A program made the translations under genes and the position numbers. Under the pieces are notes generated by a model. It was not told the DNA's origin and searched no databases. It saw only the letters and a list, made by a program, of their open reading frames with translations. 5,009 nt of DNA from Flavobacteriaceae bacterium TMED68 (lineage in GTDB: Bacteria; Bacteroidota; Bacteroidia; Flavobacteriales; Flavobacteriaceae), in contig NHDV01000012.1 of assembly GCA_002167525.1 (NCBI GenBank), forward strand, positions 8,991-13,999, in the 5' to 3' direction. Shown in pieces: positions 1 through 5,009 of this stretch (positions within the stretch are counted from its first letter, which is position 1; each line of letters begins with the position of its first letter).

Positions 1-59
1 TCATTATCAAACTCATTTAATAAGGTATTGAGTGATGAAGTTTTTCTATGTATACCCAT
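1..59 (-). CDS. Fur-family metal-responsive regulator, N-terminal fragment (Zur-like)
   Basis: Only the first 19 codons are in the window; the gene continues past base 1. On the minus strand the reading from the ATG at 59 is MGIHRKTSSLNTLLNEFDN. I recognise this as the start of the Fur-family repressors common in flavobacteria, which begin MGxxRKTxSxxxLLxxF and continue into a winged-helix DNA-binding domain and a metal-binding dimerisation domain; neither domain is visible here. Fur-family proteins are cytoplasmic dimers that bind palindromic operators when loaded with iron, zinc or another metal. The gene diverges from the lipoprotein-receptor operon, and a perfect palindrome lies between them, so it probably controls that operon and possibly itself. 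The choice of Zur rather than Fur rests on the neighbouring receptor type and is inference. The fragment is short, so the family call is a recognition judgement and not a domain match. Confidence 0.6.
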   Translation of the reverse strand, partial: MGIHRKTSSLNTLLNEFDN

Positions 60-63
60 ATAA

Positions 64-71
64 CAAATTTA
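64..71 (-). promoter_or_regulatory. Possible Bacteroidota -7 box for the Fur-family gene
   Basis: The minus strand reads TAAATTTG, an exact match to the Bacteroidota -7 consensus TAnnTTTG. It ends only 4 nt before the ATG at 59, so transcription from it would begin at or next to the start codon and give an almost leaderless mRNA. A TTTG lies upstream on the minus strand at 90-87, but the spacing of 15 bp is shorter than usual for a -33 element. In DNA this AT-rich the match could be chance. Confidence 0.25.
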
Positions 72-87
72 TTTATTTTTTTTCCTC

Positions 88-101
88 AAAAAAAAAAAAA
101 A
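88..101. repeat. A14 homopolymer in the divergent promoter region
   Basis: Fourteen consecutive A residues (plus strand) sit between the start of the Fur-family gene and the palindrome at 113-127, immediately upstream of the TAnnTTTG box at 107-114. Such a tract is intrinsically bent, can act like an UP element, and is prone to length change by slippage. It falls in the spacer or upstream part of the probable operon promoter, so a length change could alter expression. The run is directly visible; any regulatory role is inference. Confidence 0.55.
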
Positions 102-106
102 GTATT

Positions 107-114
107 TATTTTTG
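107..114 (+). promoter_or_regulatory. Probable Bacteroidota -7 promoter box for the lipoprotein-receptor operon
   Basis: The sequence TATTTTTG matches the Bacteroidota -7 consensus TAnnTTTG exactly. Transcription would begin a few bases downstream, near 119-121, leaving a leader of roughly 35 nt before the ATG at 156. No TTTG -33 element is seen at normal spacing, because that stretch is occupied by TTTCCTC and the A14 tract. The box overlaps the first bases of the palindrome at 113-127, so a bound repressor would cover the promoter and start point. Confidence 0.4.
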
Positions 115-127
115 CAACTGAGTTGCA
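113..127. promoter_or_regulatory. Perfect 7-1-7 palindrome, candidate Fur/Zur-type operator
   Basis: The sequence TGCAACTGAGTTGCA is a perfect inverted repeat with 7-bp arms and G120 at the centre. A short palindrome with a 1-bp spacer is the usual form of operators bound by Fur-family dimers. It lies between the Fur-family gene fragment and the divergent operon, overlaps the TAnnTTTG box and the predicted start point, and has no second copy in this window, including upstream of the second receptor gene. Unlike its surroundings it contains G and C in both arms, which makes a chance AT-rich repeat less likely. The identity of the bound regulator is inferred from position. Confidence 0.55.
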
Positions 128-155
128 TTAATTTAATCCTTTTAAAAAATATAAT

Positions 156-701
156 ATGAAATTTTTTACAAAATTTAGTAAAGCAAAAATTCTTTTTTTA
201 GCCTTTATTTTTACTATATCCTGTAGTAAAGATGATCCAGACGCTGTAAATGAGCAAGAGTTTATTTCAAATGTTATACTCACTATTGAATCTGCAGACG
301 GAACATCACAAACAGTTGACTGGGATTTGAGTGAAATGAATTCTCAGACAATCAATTTAAAGGTAAATACTGATCATAATGTTGGAATAAGATTTATAAA
401 TAGTAGTGATCCAAATGATATTGAAGATATAACACTCGAGGTAATTGCGGAAGCTGACGAACATCAAGTATTTTATGAGTTTGCAGATGTTTCTGTAAAT
501 GTAACTTCAGCTTCTAATGATACTAAAGACGGAGGCAGAGGTGTACTTCTTAATAGTGTTTGGAATGCGAGTTCCATTGGTACTGGTTTGGTGAGAGTAT
601 ATTTAATACACGAACCTACAAATTTTAATGCTACAACAAGAGATGGCCTTGGAGGAAATAATGACGTGGCTATTGACATTCCAGTATCAATAGTTGAGTA
701 A
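156..701 (+). CDS. Small surface lipoprotein partnered with a TonB receptor
   Basis: A 181-residue lipoprotein. Residues 1-22 form a type II signal peptide (basic start, hydrophobic stretch ILFLAFIFTIS) with the lipidated cysteine at C23. The following SKDD resembles the Bacteroidota lipoprotein export signal, so the mature protein is probably displayed on the cell surface. I recognise a family frequently found beside TonB-dependent receptors in flavobacteria and often labelled 'type 1 periplasmic binding fold superfamily', a name that is poorly informative. The family resemblance covers the NEQEFISNV segment (32-40), EADEHQ (99-104), the HEP motif (152-154) after a beta-strand-like VRVYLI, and the acidic NNDVAIDI end (168-175). 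H74, D101, E102, H103, H152 and E153 could bind metal, but this is inference. The rest looks like a small beta-rich domain. It is the first gene of the operon, and its TAA is followed directly by the receptor's start codon. It is far too short to be a SusD. Its likely role is to capture a ligand, possibly zinc or a zinc complex, for the receptor. Confidence 0.75.
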   Translation: MKFFTKFSKAKILFLAFIFTISCSKDDPDAVNEQEFISNVILTIESADGTSQTVDWDLSEMNSQTINLKVNTDHNVGIRFINSSDPNDIEDITLEVIAEADEHQVFYEFADVSVNVTSASNDTKDGGRGVLLNSVWNASSIGTGLVRVYLIHEPTNFNATTRDGLGGNNDVAIDIPVSIVE

Positions 702-3122
702 TTGAAATACAATTCAATTCTTCTATACTATATTCTGAATTGTTTATTCATTTGGAATTTTATTTATAGCCAGGAATGTAATTTATTTTTAAAAGGTATA
801 GTCACTGACTTTCACGATGACTCTTTTTTAATTGGTGCCCTTGTAAAAATTGAGGGCACCAATTTTTTTTCACAAACGAATCTAAATGGAGAATTCAAAA
901 TACAGGGCATATGTGCTGGTAGATATATTTTAAATTTTAGCCATCCGAATTGTAAATCGAAAACCAAAAAAATAAATCTTAAAGAAAACAAAACATTTGA
1001 TTTAAAATTAGAACACCATATAAATGAATTAGAAGAAATTATAGTATCTGACTCTAGGCTTTCTCGAACTAGAAAATCAGTTCAGGAAGTTTTAGTTGAT
1101 ATAAGTGAAATTAATTCATACGGGAGTAATACTTTGATTGATGCATTAAATTATATACCCGGAGCATCAATTTTAAAAACTGGAAATTCTATTGGTAAGC
1201 CAGTTATTCACGGTATGTATGGAAGTAGAGTTGGTGTCGTGACCGATGGATTTAGGCAGTATGATCAACAGTGGGGTCCTGACCATGCACCAAATGTTGA
1301 TTTCGATTCTTTTGAAACAATTCAACTTATAAAAGGGGCTGCTGCTTTAAAATACGGTGGAGACACATCTGCAGGTTCAATTATTTTAAGTTCCAAAAGA
1401 AAAGTTTTAAGAGATACACTTTTCGGAACTTCATTTATAAATTTAGAATCTAACGGTTGGGGAGGAAAATTTGGATCTAGACTTGAAAAAAATTATTCAA
1501 ACGGATTTTATATAAATGGAAATTTTACAGGTAAAAGATATGGAGACTTTAATACTCCAAATTATATCCTTTCAAATACTGGATTTAAAGAAGCAGATTT
1601 TTCAATAAAACTTGGAAAGGATTTAGTTTCAAAAGGATGGAATTTAAAATATTCAAATTATAATTTAGAGCCAGGAATTCTAAAGGCATCACATATTGGT
1701 AATGTCCAAGACTTATTTTTTGCACTCAATTCCAGCGAACCATCAATAATTGAAGATTTTACTTATAATATAGGCACCCCTAATCAAAGAGCCAGTCATC
1801 AAAGGTTAACCTTTAAATATTTTAGGTCATTGAAAAATGATGTCAAACTGGATTTTGGATATAGCTATCAAAATAACAAACGAAAAGAATTTGATATAAG
1901 AAGAGGTGGTAGAACAAATATACCTGTAGTTGATTTACTTCTTAAAACTCATAGTTTAATGTTAGGTTTTTCGAATATAAAAATGGAAAATTGGGACTTT
2001 GAATTTGGATATAACGGATTAATTCAAGACAACTTTTCTACTCCAGATACTGGTGTAAAAAGACTAATTCCTGATTATATTAAGCTAGAGAATGGCATCT
2101 ATATTCTAGGAAGCTATCAGGAATCCAACTCTTTTTTGTGGGAGTGGGGATTAAGACTAGATCATGTAGTTTATGACGCTAAAAAATATTACTATAAATC
2201 AGTTTGGGAAGAAAGAAATTACGATGTTTTGTTTAATGAATTTGAAACAGGAACCGATTTTGCAAATCAAATTCTAGTAAACCCAAAATTTAATTATTTA
2301 AATGTTTCCGCGCAAACTGGTATTTCAACAAAAATATCGGATAATTCTGAATTTAATATTTCTTACATCTTGTCCCAAAGAGCGCCAAATCCTTCTGAAT
2401 TATTTAGTGATGGATTACATCATGCCATGGCGGCGATTGAATATGGGAATTTAAGTATAAATCCCGAGACAAGTCACAAATTTCTTTTAAGCTTATCCAA
2501 AACTAAACCAAATTATAATTGGTCACTTGAGCCTTTTATTTCAAAAATTTTCAACTACATTTTTATAGAACCAACAGGATTAAAACAAACTATCAGAGGC
2601 GCTTTTCCAGTATGGACATACAAGAGTACAGACGCTTTTTTGACAGGTATTGACCTTAATTATTCTCAATCAATAATAGAAAATCTTAGATTTGATATAG
2701 GAGCTTCATATGTATATGCCCAGGACATTTTAAATTCTGAGCCTCTAATTTTAATTCCCCCTTTAAATTCTTTTCAAAAATTAAAATTTTCACCAACAAA
2801 TAGTAAATGGACTTTTGAGATATCCAATCACATAAGTGCAAAACAAAATAGATTTCCAGACTCTAATTTCATTTTTGATTATATAGAGGACGGAACAATT
2901 GTTTCAAAAACAGTTGATATTAGTGAGTCTCCTTCTGGATTTCATCGACTTGATGCTATTTTCTCATTACAAATAAGGAATCAAAAAAATCTTACAACTA
3001 ATTTAAGATTGATAGCCCAAAATATTTTAAATAGCGATTATCGAGACTATCTTAACAGAATGCGTTACTATTCATCAGAGTTGGGAAGAAATCTCCAAAT
3101 CCAACTTAATTTTAATTATTAA
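702..3122 (+). CDS. TonB-dependent outer-membrane receptor, ZnuD-like (probable metal uptake)
   Basis: An 806-residue outer-membrane receptor that would import its ligand using TonB/ExbBD energy. Residues 1-23 form a signal peptide (cleavage likely YS|QE). A carboxypeptidase-regulatory-like domain spans about 28-103 and is followed by a TonB-box-like ELEEIIVSD (109-117). The plug spans about 120-230 and includes KPVIHGMYGSRVGVVTDG (166-183), WGPDHAP (191-197) and the KGAAALKYGGDTSAG end. The barrel runs to a terminal aromatic residue, Y806. The PDHA motif and the RAPNPSELFSDGLHH segment (560-574) recall ZnuD-type zinc receptors and related heme or metal receptors, so zinc is the best guess; there is no His-rich loop. 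The start is a TTG abutting the lipoprotein TAA: the signal peptide begins there and the next in-frame Met is residue 172, so no ATG fits. Translational coupling to the lipoprotein gene is likely. The gene contains an unusual terminator-like hairpin at 830-870. The length is normal and no frameshift is seen. Confidence 0.88.
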   Translation: MKYNSILLYYILNCLFIWNFIYSQECNLFLKGIVTDFHDDSFLIGALVKIEGTNFFSQTNLNGEFKIQGICAGRYILNFSHPNCKSKTKKINLKENKTFDLKLEHHINELEEIIVSDSRLSRTRKSVQEVLVDISEINSYGSNTLIDALNYIPGASILKTGNSIGKPVIHGMYGSRVGVVTDGFRQYDQQWGPDHAPNVDFDSFETIQLIKGAAALKYGGDTSAGSIILSSKRKVLRDTLFGTSFINLESNGWGGKFGSRLEKNYSNGFYINGNFTGKRYGDFNTPNYILSNTGFKEADFSIKLGKDLVSKGWNLKYSNYNLEPGILKASHIGNVQDLFFALNSSEPSIIEDFTYNIGTPNQRASHQRLTFKYFRSLKNDVKLDFGYSYQNNKRKEFDIRRGGRTNIPVVDLLLKTHSLMLGFSNIKMENWDFEFGYNGLIQDNFSTPDTGVKRLIPDYIKLENGIYILGSYQESNSFLWEWGLRLDHVVYDAKKYYYKSVWEERNYDVLFNEFETGTDFANQILVNPKFNYLNVSAQTGISTKISDNSEFNISYILSQRAPNPSELFSDGLHHAMAAIEYGNLSINPETSHKFLLSLSKTKPNYNWSLEPFISKIFNYIFIEPTGLKQTIRGAFPVWTYKSTDAFLTGIDLNYSQSIIENLRFDIGASYVYAQDILNSEPLILIPPLNSFQKLKFSPTNSKWTFEISNHISAKQNRFPDSNFIFDYIEDGTIVSKTVDISESPSGFHRLDAIFSLQIRNQKNLTTNLRLIAQNILNSDYRDYLNRMRYYSSELGRNLQIQLNFNY
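830..870 (+). terminator. Terminator-like hairpin inside the receptor coding region
   Basis: The arms 830-841 (AATTGGTGCCCT) and 853-864 (AGGGCACCAATT) are perfectly complementary over 12 bp, with an 11-nt AT-rich loop. The 3' arm runs straight into a U tract (T863-T870 are all T). This is the form of a rho-independent terminator, yet it lies in frame within the receptor gene about 130 nt after the start, encoding the IGAL to EGTNFF part of the carboxypeptidase-like domain. It could reduce or regulate read-through into the receptor unless translating ribosomes mask it. The GA and GT dipeptides of the domain motif partly favour complementarity, so it may be incidental. Confidence 0.4.
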
Positions 3123-3132
3123 TCGCTAGCGC

Positions 3133-3180
3133 AATTTTATCTTAAAATATTTATAATAACTTTAAGTGTTGTAAAATTTT
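3133..3180 (+). terminator. Possible weak AT-only hairpin after the receptor gene
   Basis: In the 66-bp gap after the receptor stop codon, AATTTTA (3133-3139) pairs with TAAAATT (3172-3178), and CTTAAA (3141-3146) pairs with TTTAAG (3161-3166). The result is a nested two-part stem ending in a few T residues. It may weakly terminate the operon. With almost no GC pairs it would be unstable, and in AT-rich DNA it may be chance. No better terminator is visible here. Confidence 0.2.
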
Positions 3181-3188
3181 CAGTGTGA

Positions 3189-3749
3189 ATGATTAACAAT
3201 AAAGTCATACAATTATTATTGTTCTCTATAATAAGTACATTATTTGTTGTTGCACAAGATGAAACTTTAATAGAAGGAAATTATAATGATCCATCATTAG
3301 TTACTCAAACTGCATTTGTTCAAGAGCTTTTATATGTTGCAGGTTATGTGCCTGAAAAAATTGAGGTTTATCAAAGCCTTCCAAATTATTCGCATGTCTT
3401 TCGAATAAAATTAGATTCTGTTACTGGCGGATTTGTATTTGTTCGTTGGGATAAACAAAAAAAGCAGCATTATGTTGCAAATAAAATGATTGATCCTGGA
3501 GTTTATTATAACCTAAAGTCAGCTCAAGAAATTATTCGCAAACAAACCCAAAATGCTAGTTTTAGTGTTGAGGACGGAGCTCTACAAGCTAGTGATCAGC
3601 AGAAAATAGGTGATGAGGATTTAGATGAACTTCGTCAACAGTTCGACAAAAGAGAAAAAGAAAAACAAGATGCAATTAATGCAGTTGAACAAAAAAATAA
3701 GCAAAAAGCGCAAAGAAAATTTGAGAGAAAATCAGCAAAAAAAAATTGA
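3189..3749 (+). CDS. Uncharacterised secreted protein with charged coiled-coil-like tail
   Basis: I do not recognise the family. The 186-residue protein has a signal peptide at residues 1-22 (hydrophobic LLLFSIISTLFVV, cleavage likely VVA|QD) and no lipobox cysteine, so it is probably a soluble periplasmic or secreted protein. The mature N-terminal part (about 24-120) looks folded and mixed alpha/beta, with aromatic-rich strands such as GGFVFVRWDKQ (80-90) and HYVANKM. From about 140 onward it is dominated by E, D, K, R and Q (for example RQQFDKREKEKQD, 149-161) and ends in a lysine-rich tail; this is a likely charged helix or coiled coil. The mature protein has no cysteine. The start is well fixed: a TGA stop lies in frame directly before the ATG. 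It follows the receptor gene by 66 bp on the same strand and might be read through with it, but the gap and a possible hairpin allow a separate unit. It converges on the Rieske gene with a 4-nt gap. A functional link to metal uptake cannot be shown. Confidence 0.7.
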   Translation: MINNKVIQLLLFSIISTLFVVAQDETLIEGNYNDPSLVTQTAFVQELLYVAGYVPEKIEVYQSLPNYSHVFRIKLDSVTGGFVFVRWDKQKKQHYVANKMIDPGVYYNLKSAQEIIRKQTQNASFSVEDGALQASDQQKIGDEDLDELRQQFDKREKEKQDAINAVEQKNKQKAQRKFERKSAKKN

Positions 3750-3753
3750 CTGA

Positions 3754-4209
3754 TTACCCTAAATCTACTGTAAGAATATTACCATCTAAACTTGTATCAA
3801 AACACTTTAACGACCCACTACACGATGCACTAAATGAGTTTCCATGGCGAGCGCATGTAAAATTACTCCCATCAAATGACCAACGATTCCTAGTTCCTTG
3901 ATGTGGACAAGCATTATCAAACACTCTAATCTCACTGTCACTGATTCTTACCAATAAAATGTTTTCCGAAGTGAAGTTTAACCAACCACCAACTTCTTTT
4001 AAAGAGGAAAATCTGTTATCATCTAAATTAATTTCAAGTTCGCTACTTGAGCTGGCTTGAGACGATGAATTATCTGTTGGTGTCGAAGTAGTTGGAGCTG
4101 CTACTGTTGAATCTTCTTCGGTAGAACAGGCCTCAATTATTGGAATTCCTAGTGTTGCTAAAACTATTGGTTTACATGCGGTTTTAAGAAAGTTTCGTCT
4201 ATTTTTCAT
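3754..4209 (-). CDS. Rieske [2Fe-2S] lipoprotein with twin-arginine-like signal
   Basis: A 151-residue exported iron-sulfur protein. Its N-terminus NRRNFLK (3-9) fits a twin-arginine signal, which suits a cofactor folded before export. IIEAC provides a lipobox with C28 as the probable lipidated residue, and STEED after it resembles a Bacteroidota surface-export signal. A Ser/Thr-rich linker (about 34-56) leads to the Rieske domain (about 58-151). The cluster ligands are in CPHQG (C101, H103) and CARHGNSF (C119, H122). The two extra cysteines that form the disulphide in respiratory bc1-type Rieske proteins are absent from these boxes (CPHQGT and CARHG rather than CTHLGC and CPCHG), pointing to the ferredoxin or oxygenase type, usually of lower redox potential. 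C130 and C136 near the end could form another disulphide. There is no oxygenase catalytic domain, so it is probably a stand-alone electron carrier at the cell envelope with unknown partner. It is transcribed divergently from the second TonB receptor, 78 bp away, and ends 4 nt from the convergent secreted-protein gene. Confidence 0.85.
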   Translation of the reverse strand: MKNRRNFLKTACKPIVLATLGIPIIEACSTEEDSTVAAPTTSTPTDNSSSQASSSSELEINLDDNRFSSLKEVGGWLNFTSENILLVRISDSEIRVFDNACPHQGTRNRWSFDGSNFTCARHGNSFSASCSGSLKCFDTSLDGNILTVDLG

Positions 4210-4287
4210 AACATTTTTTGTTTAAAGATAATTAAAAAAATATAAACAAAATATATTTTTAAACTCTTTTAATTGTATTTTTATAGC

Positions 4288-5009
4288 ATGAGAATGGTAT
4301 TAACATTAATACTTTTTATAAGTATTAAAACTGTTTATGCTCAAAACTTAGGAACATTAAATGGCCGCATTGTTGATGGAAAAACCCAACAACCATTAGA
4401 GGGAGCAACAATAATTCTTGAGGGCACAAACATTGGATCAATTACAGATTCCAATGGCTACTTTATTTTAAACCAAATCCCTTTTCAATCATATAATGTA
4501 GAAGCTAGCTTTTTAGGATATCAAACCACTAAACAATTTAATGTAATTGTAAAATCAGCAGGAAATATTCCTTTAATATTTGAGTTAAATGAATTATCCG
4601 AAGATCTTGAAGAAGTTATAGTTTCAAGTAACCCTTTTAAAACAAGCAGTGAAACTCCCTTATCAACTCAAACATTTTCAGTTGTTGAAATTGAAACTTA
4701 CCCTGGTGGAAACAATGATATTACTAAAGTGGTACAAAGCATGCCAGGTATTTCTCCCTCAATAGGAGGTTTTAGGAATGACATAATTATAAGAGGGGGA
4801 GCACCTAATGAAACGGTTTATTATTTAGATGGTATTGAAATACCAAACATTAATCATTTTAGTACGCAGGGAAGTGCAGGTGGACCTGTTGGAATGATAA
4901 ATGTTTCATTTATTAGGGAAGTAACTCTTTCAAGCTCTGCCTTTGGTGCGGAATTTGACAATCCACTCTCAGGTGTTTTATCATTTCAACAACGAGAGGG
5001 TGACCCAAA
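4288..5009 (+). CDS. TonB-dependent receptor, N-terminal 240 codons (runs off the window)
   Basis: The frame is open from the ATG at 4288 to the window end. Residues 1-18 form a signal peptide (MRMVLTLILF start, cleavage VYA|QN); an ATG two codons later (4294) is an alternative start. A carboxypeptidase-regulatory-like domain covers about 22-102 (GRIVDGKTQQPLEGATI, then TDSNGYF), followed by a TonB-box-like LEEVIVSS (107-114). The plug covers about 120-235 and includes GGNNDITKVVQSMPGISP (140-157), IIIRGG (166-171) and VYYLDGIEIPNINHFS (177-192). This plug is characteristic of a receptor family I recognise as widespread in flavobacteria; its substrate is not known to me. It is not close to the first receptor apart from the shared domain order. 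The barrel lies beyond the window. The gene is divergent from the Rieske gene across an AT-rich 78-bp spacer that lacks the palindrome found upstream of the first receptor operon, so different control is likely. Confidence 0.85.
   Translation, partial: MRMVLTLILFISIKTVYAQNLGTLNGRIVDGKTQQPLEGATIILEGTNIGSITDSNGYFILNQIPFQSYNVEASFLGYQTTKQFNVIVKSAGNIPLIFELNELSEDLEEVIVSSNPFKTSSETPLSTQTFSVVEIETYPGGNNDITKVVQSMPGISPSIGGFRNDIIIRGGAPNETVYYLDGIEIPNINHFSTQGSAGGPVGMINVSFIREVTLSSSAFGAEFDNPLSGVLSFQQREGDP

Noticed and set aside
473..712. A 79-codon open frame on the minus strand
   Set aside because: It lies wholly opposite the lipoprotein gene and across its junction with the receptor, has no signal or recognisable motif, and its composition is that of an antisense shadow.
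156..3122. A SusC/SusD glycan-uptake pair
   Set aside because: The receptor is shorter than typical SusC proteins (about 1000 residues), and the 181-residue lipoprotein is far shorter than SusD (about 500) and lacks its helical repeats. No glycoside hydrolase is nearby.
3124..3131. Short palindrome CGCTAGCG just after the receptor stop codon
   Set aside because: It is only 8 bp with no loop or U tract and no second copy, so neither terminator nor operator can be supported.
3737..3745. A9 run near the end of the secreted-protein gene as a frameshift site
   Set aside because: It encodes the last lysine-rich residues just before the stop codon. A slip would change only a few tail residues and no alternative product is evident.
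3754..4209. Rieske subunit of a cytochrome bc1 or alternative complex III
   Set aside because: The cluster boxes lack the paired disulphide cysteines of respiratory Rieske proteins, the protein is an anchored lipoprotein rather than a transmembrane-helix subunit, and no cytochrome gene is adjacent.
4230..4274. AT-only inverted repeats in the Rieske/receptor divergent spacer (4236-4244 with 4252-4260; 4230-4237 with 4267-4274)
   Set aside because: The arms contain only A and T in a spacer that is nearly all A and T, where repeats of this length are expected by chance. They do not match the palindrome at 113-127.
4275..4283. TATTTTTA upstream of the second receptor as a -7 promoter box
   Set aside because: It lacks the final G of TAnnTTTG and lies only 4 nt before the ATG, with no paired -33 element, so it cannot be called.

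Overview
The window is strongly AT-rich and reads as chromosomal DNA of a Bacteroidota member, most likely a flavobacterium. Three things point there: two TonB-dependent receptors that each begin with a carboxypeptidase-regulatory-like domain, a lipoprotein whose mature end reads CSKDD (the Bacteroidota surface-export type), and promoter-like TAnnTTTG boxes in place of ordinary -10 boxes. This is inferred from protein and motif character; no rRNA or other marker gene is present.

Left part (1-3122): a cut-off Fur-family regulator gene on the minus strand diverges from a two-gene plus-strand operon. The operon encodes a small surface lipoprotein (156-701) and a TonB-dependent outer-membrane receptor (702-3122, TTG start directly after the lipoprotein stop codon). 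The shared intergenic region holds a perfect 7-1-7 palindrome (113-127) that overlaps a TAnnTTTG promoter box, plus an A14 tract. The layout suggests a metal-repressed uptake module: regulator, operator, lipoprotein and receptor. The receptor's ZnuD-like plug, with a PDHA motif, makes zinc the best guess, but the metal is not proven by the sequence. A perfect 12-bp hairpin followed by a U-run, with the form of an intrinsic terminator, lies inside the receptor gene about 130 nt after its start.

Middle part (3123-4209): an uncharacterised secreted protein with a charged, probably coiled-coil tail (3189-3749) lies on the plus strand. It converges, with only 4 nt between stop codons, on a minus-strand gene for a Rieske [2Fe-2S] lipoprotein (3754-4209) that carries a twin-arginine-like signal and a Ser/Thr-rich linker.

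Right part (4210-5009): a 78-bp AT-rich divergent spacer separates the Rieske gene from the N-terminal 240 codons of a second TonB-dependent receptor, which runs off the window. It belongs to a different receptor type and has no copy of the left-hand palindrome upstream. No tRNA, rRNA, CRISPR array, transposase or integrase is visible. No gene-free stretch exceeds 300 bases.
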